Shown here in pieces: positions 10,920 to 22,950 of a stretch of 64,000 nt of DNA; position 1 is the first letter of the stretch, and every line of letters starts with the position of its first letter. Location of the stretch: NCBI GenBank assembly GCA_017165825.1, contig CM029381.1, positions 396,307-460,306 on the forward strand. The letters are read 5' to 3'. The translations under genes were made by a program, and so were the position numbers. The stretch comes from Hepsetus odoe. Taxonomy: Eukaryota > Chordata > Actinopteri > Characiformes > Hepsetidae. The notes under the pieces are model-generated. The model saw only the letters and a list, made by a program, of their open reading frames with translations, was not told the origin of the DNA and did no database searches.

Positions 10920-11740
10920 GATGAAAGGAATACTGATGAATGAAGAGGTTGAGAGAGAGAGAAGCTTGGTTAACGTGAGGGAAGTGAACCAGGAAGTATA
11001 GTGGATTTGCAAGATGGAACCAAAGGCAGCAATGAAGAGGATAAAAAAAGGAAAGGCTGTCGGTCCAGATGACATACCGATGGCAGTGGAGCTTCTGACA
11101 AGATTGTTTGACACAATCTTGGAAAGTGAGAGAATGTAAAGAGTGTAACTTGTGGAGGTTTTGTTTGAAGATGTCAGGAGTGGCAGAAAAGTCAGATTTC
11201 AGGATATGTATGAAGGCAGGGTGACATTGGTGAGGTGTACAGTAGGAGTGATGTATGCATTTAAAGTAGAGGTAGGATTATGTGAAGGATCAGCACTGAG
11301 CCCATTCTTGTTTTCAGTGGTAAAGAGCAGCTGGACAGATGAGATTAGACAGGAGTCTTTGTAACTTTGATGTTTGCAGTTGACAATGTGATCTGTAGCG
11401 AGAGTAGGGAGCAGCTTGAAGAATGAAAATCAGTTGGACAATGAAAGAATTCATGAGTGTGAATTAATGGGAGGACAATGGAGTGGTTAAGATGCAGGGA
11501 GTAAAGATGATGAAGGTGGAGGAATAGTTGGGTTCCATAGTTCAGAGTAATGGTGAGTTTGGACGAGAGGTGAAGAGAGTGCAGGCAGGTTGGAATGGGT
11601 GGAGAAAAGTGGCAGGAGTGATTTGTGCCAGCAAGAGTGAAAGGGACGGTTTACAAGACAGTAGCGAGACCAGCTATGTCATATGGGTTGGATACGGCAG
11701 CGCGGAGAAAAAGATGGAAAAGGTAGAAGAATGAATAATA
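10920..11740 (+). pseudogene. RTE-like retrotransposon reverse transcriptase, broken
   Basis: Several frames together recall the reverse transcriptase of the same family as the 26 and 44 kb copies: FEDVRSGRKVRFQDMYEGRV, then a GSALSPFLFSVV-like block, then (11528-11734) a block with VQSNGEFGREVKRVQAGW and GWRKVAGVICASK. Stops and frame changes separate these blocks, and the metal-binding ADD motif is degraded. It is a dead copy with no sign of expression. Confidence 0.7.
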
Positions 11741-11868
11741 AAAGAAAGCAAAAAAGCTGAAAAAAGTTATTTACAAAAGAAGTATGTTAACATTAACAAT
11801 ATCACATATTCAATAAAAGCATGTACATAAAAAATATTTATATATAATATCTATAAAATTTGCACATT

Positions 11869-11871
<3 letters not shown>

Positions 11872-11944
<73 letters not shown>
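11872..11944 (+). repeat. (CT)n microsatellite
   Basis: About 36 CT units with one CC interruption. Confidence 0.95.
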
Positions 11945-11947
<3 letters not shown>

Positions 11948-12589
11948 TTATCACAACACCAAACAGAACTTTGTTACTAGTGATCATCAAATGTTCAAAC
12001 CTACTGAGATACATAATTTTTTCTTTCAGCTCTTGGATCATCGTTTCCATTTTCTTCCCTGTATTCTGCATCTTCCTCCATCATGAACACATCATTTTCA
12101 GTAAGCTTATCCACATCACAGATGCAGTAAAACAGAGCGATATTTAGTCTGGCTCTAAATGAGATACCCAGTCCATAAACATTCTTGTTCAGGGTCTGTC
12201 TAGGCCCGATGGGCATTCCTTAAATGTCTTAAATCCATCGTGTGCAGGTTCTTGACTCTCCTGTCCACGTTTGAACTCCCCTCTTTTGCACCACACAGTC
12301 ATGTGAGGGTGTAAAAAAGGAGAACTCAGCCCAGGCATGTCCTGGCAACAGGATCCTTAATTTGGGTTTTGGTGTGAAATGTAAAAGAAATTAATGAGCA
12401 TGAATTTGAGGATCTGGAGGTGTTGGCAGTGTTTTTACAGAAACTGTTTGGGCTACTGGCTAACATCAAAACCTGAAAGGAGTGCATGTGTGATTGATCT
12501 AATCTGGCTAGGTGAATGCGTCCTAGGGGAAACTAGGGGTGTAGAGGGATGGGTGACTTTTCACCCAGTGCAGAAGGGATAGCCATATG

Positions 12590-13127
12590 CAGTACTGTGC
12601 AAAAGTTTTAGGCAGGTGTGAAAAAATGCTGTAAACAAAGAATACTTTCAGAAATATAAATAATGATTGTTGTACATCAATTTTACAAGTGCAAAGTGGC
12701 TGAACAAAGAAAAATCTAAATCAGATCAATATTTGGTGTTTTTCTACCTTTTTTTTGCCTTCAAAGCAGCATCAGTTCTTCTGGCCCCACAGAGCCCTGA
12801 TCTCAACATCATCCAGTGTGTCTGGATTACATGAAGAGACAGAAGGATGTGAGGAAGCCTACATCTGAAGAAGATCGTGGATTCGTTCTCAAGATGTTTT
12901 GAACAGCTCTACTGGCAGGTTCCTTAAAACGTATTGCAAGTGTACCTAGAAGAACTGATGCTGTTTGAAGGCAGGGTGGTCACACCAATATTGATTTGAT
13001 TTAGATTCTCTTTTGTTCATTCACTGCATTTTGTTGATTGATGAAAATAAATAATGAACACTTCCATTTCTGAAAGCGTTCTGTTTACAGCATTTTTTCT
13101 AAACCTGCCTAAAACCTTTGCACAGTA
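12590..13127 (+). mobile_element. Non-autonomous Tc1-like element, complete (TIR family 1)
   Basis: It has a left tip CAGTACTGTGCAAAAG and a decayed right tip, set in a CATAT context. Long inverted arms match the element at 1288-1866. The core keeps a broken Tc1 transposase C-terminus on the plus strand (remains of the PQSPDLNIIE region, then YMKRQKDVRKPTSEED and SVPRRTDAV). The DDE domain is absent. Confidence 0.8.
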
Positions 13128-13135
13128 GCATATCT

Positions 13136-13222
13136 AGAACCCAGGGAGCAGTGATGTGGATTCCAAACCCACAACCTTCTGATCATGGTGTAATCCCCTA
13201 ACCACAAGGCCCCTGGTGCCTC
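13136..13222 (-). mobile_element. tRNA-derived SINE fragment, family 1
   Basis: Head part only: GGGAGCAGTGATG followed by the degenerate B-box and A-box regions. It abuts the Tc1-like element. Confidence 0.6.
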
Positions 13223-13625
13223 CGCCAGGAAGACTGTTGATGATTGGATGCTTGGACGGTATCAATAATGCCCAACTGCACCAGATATCATAGTAAATAC
13301 AAAATCTGTTCTCCATATCGTACCACAGTTACCTTCAACCTGATCTGCACAGAGCATCATTCCTGATAATTCTGTCCATTAGCCTCTTCTTGTGCAAACA
13401 AACGGTCTAGATTTAGGAAGCGTTATGGTAAAATACAACAGATTGAAATAATGAAAAATAAAAATGCTAATATTTTTATCTGACTTTTAGACTTTTCCTC
13501 GGCAGCTGCTGCTTTACATTTCATGTGAGCAGCCTCACCCTTTCACCCGGTCGTATTGATTAGGAGGTAAAAATGTTTTCTTCCGAAGCTTCCCCAGGGC
13601 TGTTTCTTAGCAGTGCCCTTCTGTT

Positions 13626-13702
<77 letters not shown>

Positions 13703-13703
13703 T

Positions 13704-13734
<31 letters not shown>

Positions 13735-13745
13735 TTCTCTCTCTC
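13626..13745 (+). repeat. (CT)n-(CA)n compound microsatellite
   Basis: About 36 CT units, a short interruption, then about 11 CA units. Confidence 0.95.
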
Positions 13746-14358
13746 CTTGCTCTTCCACCTTCTGGCATTTCATGGTTTTCCCACAGACTGAGGTCACCCG
13801 CGCAATCATCTTCTCTCCTCCACTGCGTTTGTCTGGGGCTCTAAAAGCCCTTTAAAAGCCGCAACATCCATGTACAGATATTGGCTTCAGTTAAGGATAC
13901 AATACAGTTGCTATACTGGTGTCACGAGAAAACCATTTAAAACCACCGTATTGGCTTCGACCATTAAAGGGACAGCTCAGGAAGAGTCTCATTTACTCAA
14001 TCCGCCAAGAAGTCTTCCCTCTCGCGTCTTCTTTAGTTTTGCATACAGCCAATAAACGACAGGAATGTGAAGACACCATGGATACTTTGGATTTAGTTAC
14101 ATTCGCAGCACTTTTTTCACACATTTCAGTCATTCCCCATAAAGGAGGAAGAGCAGGCAGTACAACAAAGGTTGAAGTTATATTGTAAGCTAATTTGAAT
14201 TTTTGTAAACCTAAAAATTTGGGTGACCATTGACCTCCAGTGATGCCAGACTTGCAGATGGTTTAAGTCATCTCCAGCTGGTATTAGATTGTAATTGTCA
14301 TTAAGGAGCTCTAATGAGGGGATTCTAGAACTTTTTCATTCGATAAATGACTGGCACA

Positions 14359-14381
14359 AGCACACACACACACACACACAC

Positions 14382-14420
<39 letters not shown>

Positions 14421-14575
14421 CACACACACACACACATACACATAGACACACACACCCTGGTTTCCACCTTAAGTCTACATGGTGCCTAAAGGTGGATAAA
14501 ATAGAGCACAGGTCAGTCAGTCACAATTTACCCGCCTTCCCTGACTTGTTTTTCCTCTGTCACGAGGCAAATGCT

Positions 14576-14634
<59 letters not shown>

Positions 14635-14692
14635 GTCTGTAGGGGGCTAGTATAAGACTTAGTATGTTCTGAATCTGAGAAATACAAGAGAA

Positions 14693-14733
<41 letters not shown>

Positions 14734-14963
14734 TGAGTGAGACAGGAAAGAGACAGCAGAATGAAGGAGAAGTGAGAAATAGAAAGAGTGAGAGAGACAG
14801 GTGGGGGACAATGAGAGTGAGAAAAAGGATAGAAAGAGTGAAGGATCTAGCCAAAGAAAAAAGTAGAGAGAAAAACCTAGAGATGAAGGAGAAAGGGTGT
14901 GTGTGCATGCGTGAAAATACTCAGACATCACGAGAGCAACAGAACACACACACACACACACAC
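14359..14963 (+). repeat. Microsatellite cluster
   Basis: Interrupted (CA)n at 14359-14455, (GT)n at 14577-14631, (GA)n at 14697-14731 with GA-rich DNA to about 14900, and (CA)n at 14944-14964. Open frames crossing it are artefacts. Confidence 0.9.
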
Positions 14964-15003
14964 ATTAGTTTGTATCTGACCTCCGTGGGCCTGTCCCATG
15001 CAG

Positions 15004-15114
15004 GGGTGTGGCCTGGCTGGCTTTCAGGCAGGCGTGAGTGCCGTAGCTGCTGGAGAGCCTCTACAGCTAAGCTCCTTTCCCCACTGAAAGCCCACCAGAA
15101 AGCCAAACTTACGG
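15004..15114 (+). other. Candidate non-coding or small exon
   Basis: A 111-bp block sits between an acceptor-like CCTGTCCCATGCAG (ending at 15003) and a consensus donor GTAAGT (15115-15120). It is non-repetitive and richer in G+C than its surroundings. One of three frames stays open but shows no motif. It could be an upstream untranslated exon of rab27b or a chance pair of sites. Confidence 0.25.
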
Positions 15115-15120
15115 GTAAGT

Positions 15121-17820
15121 CCTTTTTTCCGATACTTATCCATCAACCCCTGTCCACTGCGGTGGAAGGCGAATGTGGCTGTTGAAGCTCAGGTCTTGAC
15201 TTAGTCTGGGATTGTCTGGGTTTTAGAAGAGCCTGGGCTCTTCATCCAAGCACTGGTGTGACAGAGGAATGCAAGCCCACCTCTTTTTTCTACAAGTTGA
15301 TAACTGTCTGTCTAGAGCTCGCCAGCTCTCCCTCTGGGATTGCTTAATGAAAGCTGAAGAGGTGTTTAAAGAATTCCAAGAGTAGGGCTTGGCAATGGGA
15401 CAGTGTGCTGTTGCGATACTTTTAGGCTGTGATTGGCTTTTCTGACTATTACAGTCTTTAAAAAAGGGAATCTGTAAGTGCCAAGGTTTGAAACGGCATA
15501 AGCTGATTGGACCGCAGCATGTTAGAAGCATTCATGTAATAGTTCTTTGATGTTTTTCTTCAGAAAGTTGGTCCCTTTTGGAACATCTTACCAGTATTGG
15601 TCATTTCAACTTCCTCAAAAACATCAAATGACATTGTGGTCCAATGAAAAAGTCTTCCTGCGGTGTTCCTGTGATCCTCAAGGTAATTCAGCTGGGAAAA
15701 AATCAAGGTTTGGTGGTCTTCTCGTTTGACTTCATGATGAAGTTAGATGATGAAGTCTGGTTGATGCTCTAGTCTTGAAAGGTCAACATGCGAAAGGCAA
15801 AAAGAAAGGCAAAAAAGTAATTTTTAGGCAAAAAAGTAATGGGTTCTTAGGACATTAGACCTAAGCTGTTTCCTGGATCTTTTAATGGTTTTCTCTTCAT
15901 ACAAGTGGAAGTATGTTGGAGAATCCTCCACATCATGTAAATTTTTTACCAGAGTTGAATTGCAACCAATGGAATGAAGAATCGTGGAAGCTTCTTAAGA
16001 AACGATTTATTCGTACAGGTACAGGTTGTAGTACCAAAGAAGAACCATTTTAAAGAGGTCTTTTCCAATGAAGAAGGAATGTTTAAACCTCAGACATGGT
16101 TCTTGAGGAAAACAAGAGGTTTCTCTACAACTTCAGCCCAAGAATCCCTTTTTTAACAGTGGAGACAATATATGGTGCAGCACTTCTGCCTGTGATCGAT
16201 TTCTCGCTGAGAAAATGTGCTCTTGGCTTTTTTCACACTCTCTTGTTCATTTTTCCCCCCTTTCCAGGGCTAAAACGGATGGAAGGCATGTGACACGGCA
16301 GTGGGTTTAATGACCGCTCATGGGTTTCCCTTCTAGCTGGACAGAAAAGGGCTTGTGTTTTAATTTGTTTGTGTGTGCTTGTATGATTTTGACCCATTTA
16401 ACTCTTGGCACTTCAGTTGTTTAGACCAACCTTGAGGCAGATTAAAAAAAAAAAAAAAAAAAAAAAAGCAACTAAACAGTCCAGTGCAGAATATTAATTG
16501 AGATGCAAAGAGCAAACCAAGTAGAATTTAAACCAAACACACAATCCGCCAGTTTATCATTATTTTGTCCAATTGTTCAATTCTTTTAATAAACATAATC
16601 CAAGTGCACTCGTGTATCTGACTATGAAAGCTGTTCCACAATACTGAGGCCTAATGAGGACTCATTGACCTGTTTTCTCCTTTTCAGTGGGACACTTTTA
16701 AGAGTCACCCATCCATAACTTGCTTTTCCAAACCAGGATAAAGTCCTGGTGCTCATAGGATGAAAAGCAAAGTATCGCCCCAAAAAAGTGGGCAGTTTTT
16801 TAAATCCATCTGTTTATTAACTGCTTATGTCAATCAATGTCGGTTAGGAAGGGGAAAATCCCTGCATCCCAGCAATCGCTGGGTTGCCAGTCCTTTGCAG
16901 GTAAATCATTTATGTTATTAAAAAAGGTCACTTATTTGTCATTTCTGAATTGAAAATGGCACTTTTGCCCCTCCATTCATCCATGCATCTATCCACCAAT
17001 CCATCCATTCATCATTTTGGCCGCTTATCCTAACAAGGGATGAAAGATGCCTATTGCTTTTCTGCTGCTACAGTGTCGAGCCAGTTTGCCCGTGTAAAAT
17101 GAATCAAATCTGGTGGATTTCATGGGTTCATTCAAACCCACAGTAGAAATTGGGCCAAAGAATGGCGATCATCCCATTTGGCTGGAAAGCAGTCCAACTC
17201 TACCATGAAAAAGGGCCTAGGGAGCAAAATACGGGAGGGGTTTGGATTACCCTACTGCATATTTGGGGGGTTCTGGAATGGCAGTGAATACAGCGAATCA
17301 CTGCAGTGACCCCCTCCCTCCCTGTTCACCAAATTAACTTAAGGATCTCCACACAACCATGTCAATGCAAAAGTAATCTCCCCAGCAGAGAGGAGGTTCA
17401 TGCTCATGGTATCTGAAGAGTAGCTACAAAATTATTTTTGCTATTCCTCCACAGGTTGCCCCAGACCCAGCCAGAGCATTAATGAAGCTTAATCCCATTC
17501 ACTTGTAAATGATGTATTTATTCATAGGAACGGAATCGGGAGGCGGGCTTTCCCACACCCCCTCGGAGAGCCTCTCGCTGTTGTTCGGGAGACAAAGCAG
17601 CCGGTCATGGGCCTGCAATTGCCCAAGCTGATAAACATCACCAACATGACTCTGCACATCCGTCTGAATTAGTCAGACACCCCACTTCATCGAGAACACT
17701 GTCCTAATTGTTTGGATGTTGCAAGCGTGGTCTTTTCTCTAAGCCAGCATGATACTATCTATCAAACCGCACCCTAGATAGCTTCGATTCAATGCAGTTC
17801 TTTTGGAGCAACTGATTTTT
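15121..17820. other. Intergenic, no gene seen
   Basis: Holds a poly(A) run (16444-16467), a piece resembling a fish LINE-type tail near 16810-16910, and a non-repetitive block at 17440-17700 that could be a conserved noncoding element. No frame resembles a known protein. Confidence 0.4.
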
Positions 17821-17825
17821 GAACA

Positions 17826-18075
17826 CCTCATTTACAATACTGTCCAAAACTCTTGAGACGCCCCTCATTTCTTTAGATTTTACCCTGCTGTTGCAAAAGC
17901 AGTGGCTGCTGTCTGTCAAACCATTTTCTCTTGGGAACATGTGTTACTGTATACCAGTGAACGAATCACCTGATCATCTGGAATCATCTGCACCTGTTTC
18001 TTCACTTCTTCATGTCTTAAGTTAGACGCTTTGTTCTGCTTGAACGTTCATAGGTAGATCACTTTGTGGCATAAT
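17826..18075 (+). mobile_element. Tc1-like MITE fragment (TIR family 2)
   Basis: It begins with a TIR-like TACTGTCCAAAACTCTTGAG and shares the internal phrase GATCATCTGGAATCATCTGC, inverted, with the copy at 48.4 kb (and TTAAGTTAGA/GCTTTGTTCTGCTTG with the copy at 53.5 kb). No transposase remains. Confidence 0.6.
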
Positions 18076-18099
18076 CGACAAGAAACAATCCTTTGAAAT

Positions 18100-18222
18100 G
18101 GAGCAGTGATGGGGACAGTACCTTGCTGAGGGTTACCTCGGGATAACCTACTGGTCTGGGATTCAAATCCATGACCTTCTGATCCTGGGGCCTAGTCCCT
18201 CAACACTAGGCCACTGCTTCGA
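18100..18222 (-). mobile_element. tRNA-derived SINE fragment, family 1
   Basis: Keeps the head half: GGAGCAGTGATGGGGACAGT through a decayed B box to CTAGGCCACTGCTTC. Confidence 0.75.
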
Positions 18223-20970
18223 AACACCCGAATCACACACATGGTTAGCAAAAATTATGGTATCTAATCTGACATGATGTCTACTGTGAAGGACAAAAAT
18301 GTCTTGCATTCTGATCCAAGAATTAGAGCATTTTCCTTGCTCCTTAACTTGGTCTTTAACTTAGTTTTTTTGCTTTGGATGGTCGCTTTAGGGCTGCGTT
18401 TATTGATCCAAGATTGATGTGATTAAGGCTTTGTGCTCTGATGTTTGCTTTGTGTTTTATTAAGACCTTAATGAGAAGACTCAGTTCCATCTAATTGGAC
18501 TCAGCTTTAAGGCCAGGCTTCTATGTTTAGAGCTCTATAAGAGACAAATAAGATTGCTAAGGATGGCCAACAGCTTAGGCCTTATTCACCCTAACTTAAT
18601 CTGGGTGATGGCATAATTGATTTGCTGTGACCAGGTGCTGGAGACAAAGCGACCCAGCGTCCACCATTACTGCATGCATTCTGTGGCTGAATAGCACTGG
18701 ACACTTGGACAGTCAACATGATCAATGTCAGATAATCAATCCCACTATAAGTAACATCATTTACAAATTAAGAAGCATCCCGAGGACACTCCCTCAGTCA
18801 CAAGGGATGACGGTTCGACAAGCAGACGTATCACATTTCTTCCTACCTACTGGTCCTCAGGCCGCTTTTTTCTTTTAACTCCCTACTTTTTAACACAAAT
18901 GTTAAACTTAGAAAGGTCAAAGGGCTACTTTAATATTCTGAGTAGGTTTCAGAGCCTGTACTTTTTACTTAAGTGGTGTTGCTTTGCTCAAATTCTTTAC
19001 AAATTTTAAAAACGGTCAACTTTTGCATCCCCTAATGTTCTTTTGGCTTTGAGAAGAAGCTACATTGCTGAGAACAAATTAAGTCCTAAACTATCCCGCT
19101 TAACAGCAAGTACAGTCAGATGATGCTGCTACACAGTTCCTGTACAATGACTGGGTCCTCCACCCACCCATAATGCTCACGTTTACATTCACCATTAAAA
19201 TCTCATGAAGAAACGAACCCAATTAAAGGAATTTGGCAACAAACCTAATTTACAAAGTTTTCCACCCAGATACAGTTAACGAAGACGTGCTTGAAGTCTA
19301 AATTGCCATTTTGAATCACTGTCTGGTCGCCACCTACTGCTCCTGTTGTATGGTTTTTACGCCCGGTATATGTAGGTTGGATTAAATACAGAAGAATCCA
19401 CTGCTCACTGCTTATAGCATAGAAATCTCTTTTCATTTCACTCCTGCTTTTTTAGGTGGTTCGTGAAAAGGCAGTCCACAGAGTTCAGTTACAGGTACAG
19501 GAAGACTTTGTTTTGATTGAAACTTTTTGGTTATCTAATTGACAAACCTTCTCCACAGCTCCAACCTGCTAAAGAGACCTCAAAGCTTGACTTCAGACAT
19601 GGGAGACCCATTAAAAGCAACCTTACCCTGAAGGCTAATTGTCTTACAAAGACTGACAAAGGCCACAACTTTATTTGGCTGTGCTGCGGCCTTGTCGGTT
19701 TGTCTAAATGCCATGGCTGTATTGCATTTAATCAAATGTCAGGTCTCGGATCCCAACTGAAGAGGTGCACCTGCTACCTAGCATCTTCTCTGCATTGCTT
19801 GAAGCAGATCGTTCTCCGCTAAAAAGCATCGGCACGTCAGCTAAAGAAATGTCTACTGAAATCGGACACGACTAAACATGATGTCCTCACCGTTAAGACA
19901 TGTCACGACTCCAGCCAGTAGTTCCTGGGCTCCCTCTTTTAAACATCTTTAGGAGAATATCGTTAAATGTCAAAGGATGTTATCTGCTCGCCGCTTGAAT
20001 TTATTGAGTTATGTTTTAAGGTCAGCAGCTGTGCGTTGTTTGGCTGTGCTTACGTGATGGTTCAGGCTTTATACCACATTGGTAGGCTGCTTTTTTGGTG
20101 GGAAGATTCATGACTAGGATCTTGACCTTTGAGCAGTTGAAACAGTTTTCCTGGACTCACATGGTTACAGAAGAGGCCGATAAATCAAAAATGTAGTTCG
20201 AGCTGGAATCACACTAAATAGCATACCTAAAAGCTACATTCTAATATATTCACATCATGTACTATGTTGCTAAACTAGCCTGTAGTTGTATTATTTTTCA
20301 TTATTTTAATTTTGTTAGCTAGGTAGAGACTTTTTAAATAATCAAAGTAAAAATAAAAAATAATACATTTAATACCATAAATTTTATTAGATACAAAGTA
20401 TGTGTTACCCTCATCATCTACTTTTTGGACTTCAAGACTATCAAAATCTGATGCCATTTCTGTGGAAATTTAGAAAATTAAGAAAGGCTTTCAAAAACAT
20501 TGAAAACGACCTAATTGAAAAATTGAGCTTTTAATTCTGTAAAGTTGTGTCTCTTATCATGATCTTTCCTTCCTAACCCCGAGAGAGCAAAAGCTATTGT
20601 GCTCTCTTGGACTCCCAGCCATGGATGGTCACAAACATCTCCATTTTTCACAATATGATGTCATTTCTGCGGAAATTTAGAAGATTAAGAAAGGTTTTCA
20701 AAAACTTTTAAACACTATTGCACGACCACATAACACCAAGTCTGTTATCCCCATACCAGTGCCACCACCGATGCTTTCCGTGCCTGAAACACAAATTCTT
20801 TGCAATAACGTTAAAAAAAACAGAAAAAGCAACATGATTTGTCATGAAAGAGTATTCATTGCATATATCTGCTACAATTTCTTTTTCCACGTTTCTATCT
20901 AAAGCACTTTTTCATCACCAGTTTATGAAGACTGAAGATTAATTTAAAGAAATGCAAGGATTGGAATTTC
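18223..20970. other. Intergenic, no gene seen
   Basis: Mostly single-copy AT-rich sequence. Two related phrases at about 20450-20500 and 20660-20710 (TCTGYGGAAATTTAGAA, AAGAAAGGYTTTCAAAAAC) form a diverged local duplication. Confidence 0.4.
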
Positions 20971-20974
20971 ACTT

Positions 20975-21230
20975 GGGGCAGCGGTGGCCTAGTGGTTAGG
21001 GCGTTGGCCCTACGATCGGTGGATCGGGGGTTCGAACCCCTTCCCCATAGGTTGTCCTGAGGTACCCTTGAGCAAGGTGCCGTCCCCGTCCCGCTCCACC
21101 CTGCGATGGGCTGGCGACCTGTTCAGGGTGCGTCCCCCGTCCTCGCCCTGTGTGCGCTGGATTGGACACCAGCACTCCCCCGCGACCCCGTTTGGGACAA
21201 GCGGCAGATAATGGATGGATGGATGGATGG
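20975..21230 (+). mobile_element. Chimeric SINE: family 1 tRNA head joined to LINE-type tail
   Basis: The head has A box TGGCCTAGTGGTTAGG (20985-21000) and a good B box GGTTCGAACCCC (21029-21040), then the family 1 block GAGGTACCCTTGAGCAAGG. Instead of the family 1 distal body, it switches near 21090 to the LINE-type tail (CCCTGCGATGGGCTGGCGAC to GACCCCGTTTGGGACAAGC) and ends in (GGAT)n. The 12-bp target-site duplication GGAATTTCACTT flanks it (20963-20974 and 21229-21240), so it moved as one unit. Confidence 0.85.
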
Positions 21231-21574
21231 AATTTCACTTTAGTATCAAGCTTCATATCTTCAACAACCAGCTTAAGGCCTATAGTGTTCCATAAAGCAG
21301 AAAGCACAAATAAAAGAAGAAGCTTGAGCTCTTCACATTCCACTGGTATAGATTTCATTATGTATCTCTCTTTTTATATGTGAGATAATATCAGCTAGTA
21401 ATGCTAGCTGAGGAGAAAACAGATGCTTTGGTCTGAAAGACTTTTGGCGACTTTATTTGGTTTACATTTCAAGCCATGTTTCTACTACTCATGGTCTGAG
21501 ATTATTGTACAGGATTTCTGGTTCAAATGTTCATACTTTCTTGCTGAAATAAAGCCAGTGGGGGCTGATTTGCA

Positions 21575-21868
21575 TTGGGAGTGACGAGGATGGACAGGAT
21601 TAGAAATTAGTATATTAGCGGGACAGCTCTGGTTGGATGTTTTGGAGACAAAGTCGGAGAAGCGAGACTGCGTTGGTTTGGACATGTCCAGAGGAGAGAT
21701 GAGGATTTGGAGGAGGATGTTGAGGATGGAGCTGTCGGGAAATAGGAGAAGAGGAAGACCAAAGAGGAGGTTTATAGATGTGCTGAGAGAGGACATGCAG
21801 GCGGCTGGTGTGAAAGGGGAAGATGCAGAGGACCGGATGAAATGGAAACAGATGATCTTTGAAGTTTG
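21575..21868 (+). mobile_element. RTE-like retrotransposon 3' fragment
   Basis: The coding end is in broken frames: RMDRIRN, GDKVGEARLRWFGHVQRRDE, then a frame change and a GRPKRRFIDVLREDMQAAGV block (21633-21869). It lacks the reverse transcriptase core. Confidence 0.7.
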
Positions 21869-22732
21869 AAGCTATTAAAGTGCATGATGTTATTAAAGCA
21901 AGATGGTTCAATAAGAATATCTCAATTCATGTGAATAATTAAAGATTCTTTGAAGTCAAACTGTTTTTTGTGGGTGAAATATCCCTCTTACCCTCCATCA
22001 GGCACAAGATTTATTTCCAGTTCAGTGGGGGTCCCTCTCCTGGTTTGGGAACGGTGTAACATTGATTGCTCTGCAAGATGCACAGCACTGCTAACCTTTC
22101 TCCACCTCCTCTGCCTTCCCTGCTACAGATGTCGGCCTGCCCCCTGGAGAGAGAGCCGGGGACCCTACTGTGTGTGTGTATGAGTGTCCTCTCCAGTTTG
22201 CGAGGACATAGAATGCTGCAGCATTTCACAACAGGAAAGGTTATAGTGCTTTGCGTTTGCATTGATGTGTATCATTGATGTGATATTTCTTAGTATCCAT
22301 GTGTGGATTTAGGCTGCTTTGTAAAATTCTTAAAAAAGAAGGCTACACGTCTAGGATCATCTTCCTAAACCTATGTGCAATTGGCTACTTACACTCTTGA
22401 AAGAAATAATTCACTCAACAATGCTAGCTGTCTCCAAAAAACATCCTCGTATTGCTCAGAAATGATGGTTATAAATAAAAGCTACTGACCTTTACATTGT
22501 TTACAATGTATAACTGCTGTGGTCTCCAGGAAGATCTGGGATAGTGAATATTTATGTATTAGATATCTCAAATGTAATGCAGAGAATTTTGGAATTTGAA
22601 GATTCTTGTCAATATCTACCGTATGTGTTTACAAAAGTTTACAAAATGTGGAAGTAACTGATAATGGCTAAACATTAAACAAGCAACTAATAACTTTTCA
22701 TGAAGGCATTTCCCTGCCAGCCCTAATCTTTA

Positions 22733-22950
22733 AAGTGAAAGTGAAAGTGACTGTTCTGCAAAATTCAAAATTCAACTTCTGCTTTTAACCCATACACACC
22801 ATGCAGCAGGGGGCAGCTATTTAAAGACCCCGGGGAGCAGTGATGGGGATGGTACATTGATCAGGATTACCTTAGGGCAACCTACTGGAATTTGAACACG
22901 TGACCTTCCAATCCTGGTGCCAACTAACCTGACGGCTAGGCCACTCTAGT
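22733..22950 (-). mobile_element. tRNA-derived SINE, family 1, diverged
   Basis: Left end AAAGTGAAAGTGAAAGTGAC, middle CAGCAGGGGGCAGCTATT, head end GCTAGGCCAC. Confidence 0.8.

Noticed and set aside
12000..12100. RTE-like 3' fragment on the minus strand
   Set aside because: Some resemblance to the 6.4 kb fragment (TGGATCATCGTTTCCATTTT), but too short and diverged to claim.
20985..21040. Functional tRNA gene
   Set aside because: A and B boxes are present, but the flanking sequence does not close an acceptor stem and continues into a SINE body with a target-site duplication.
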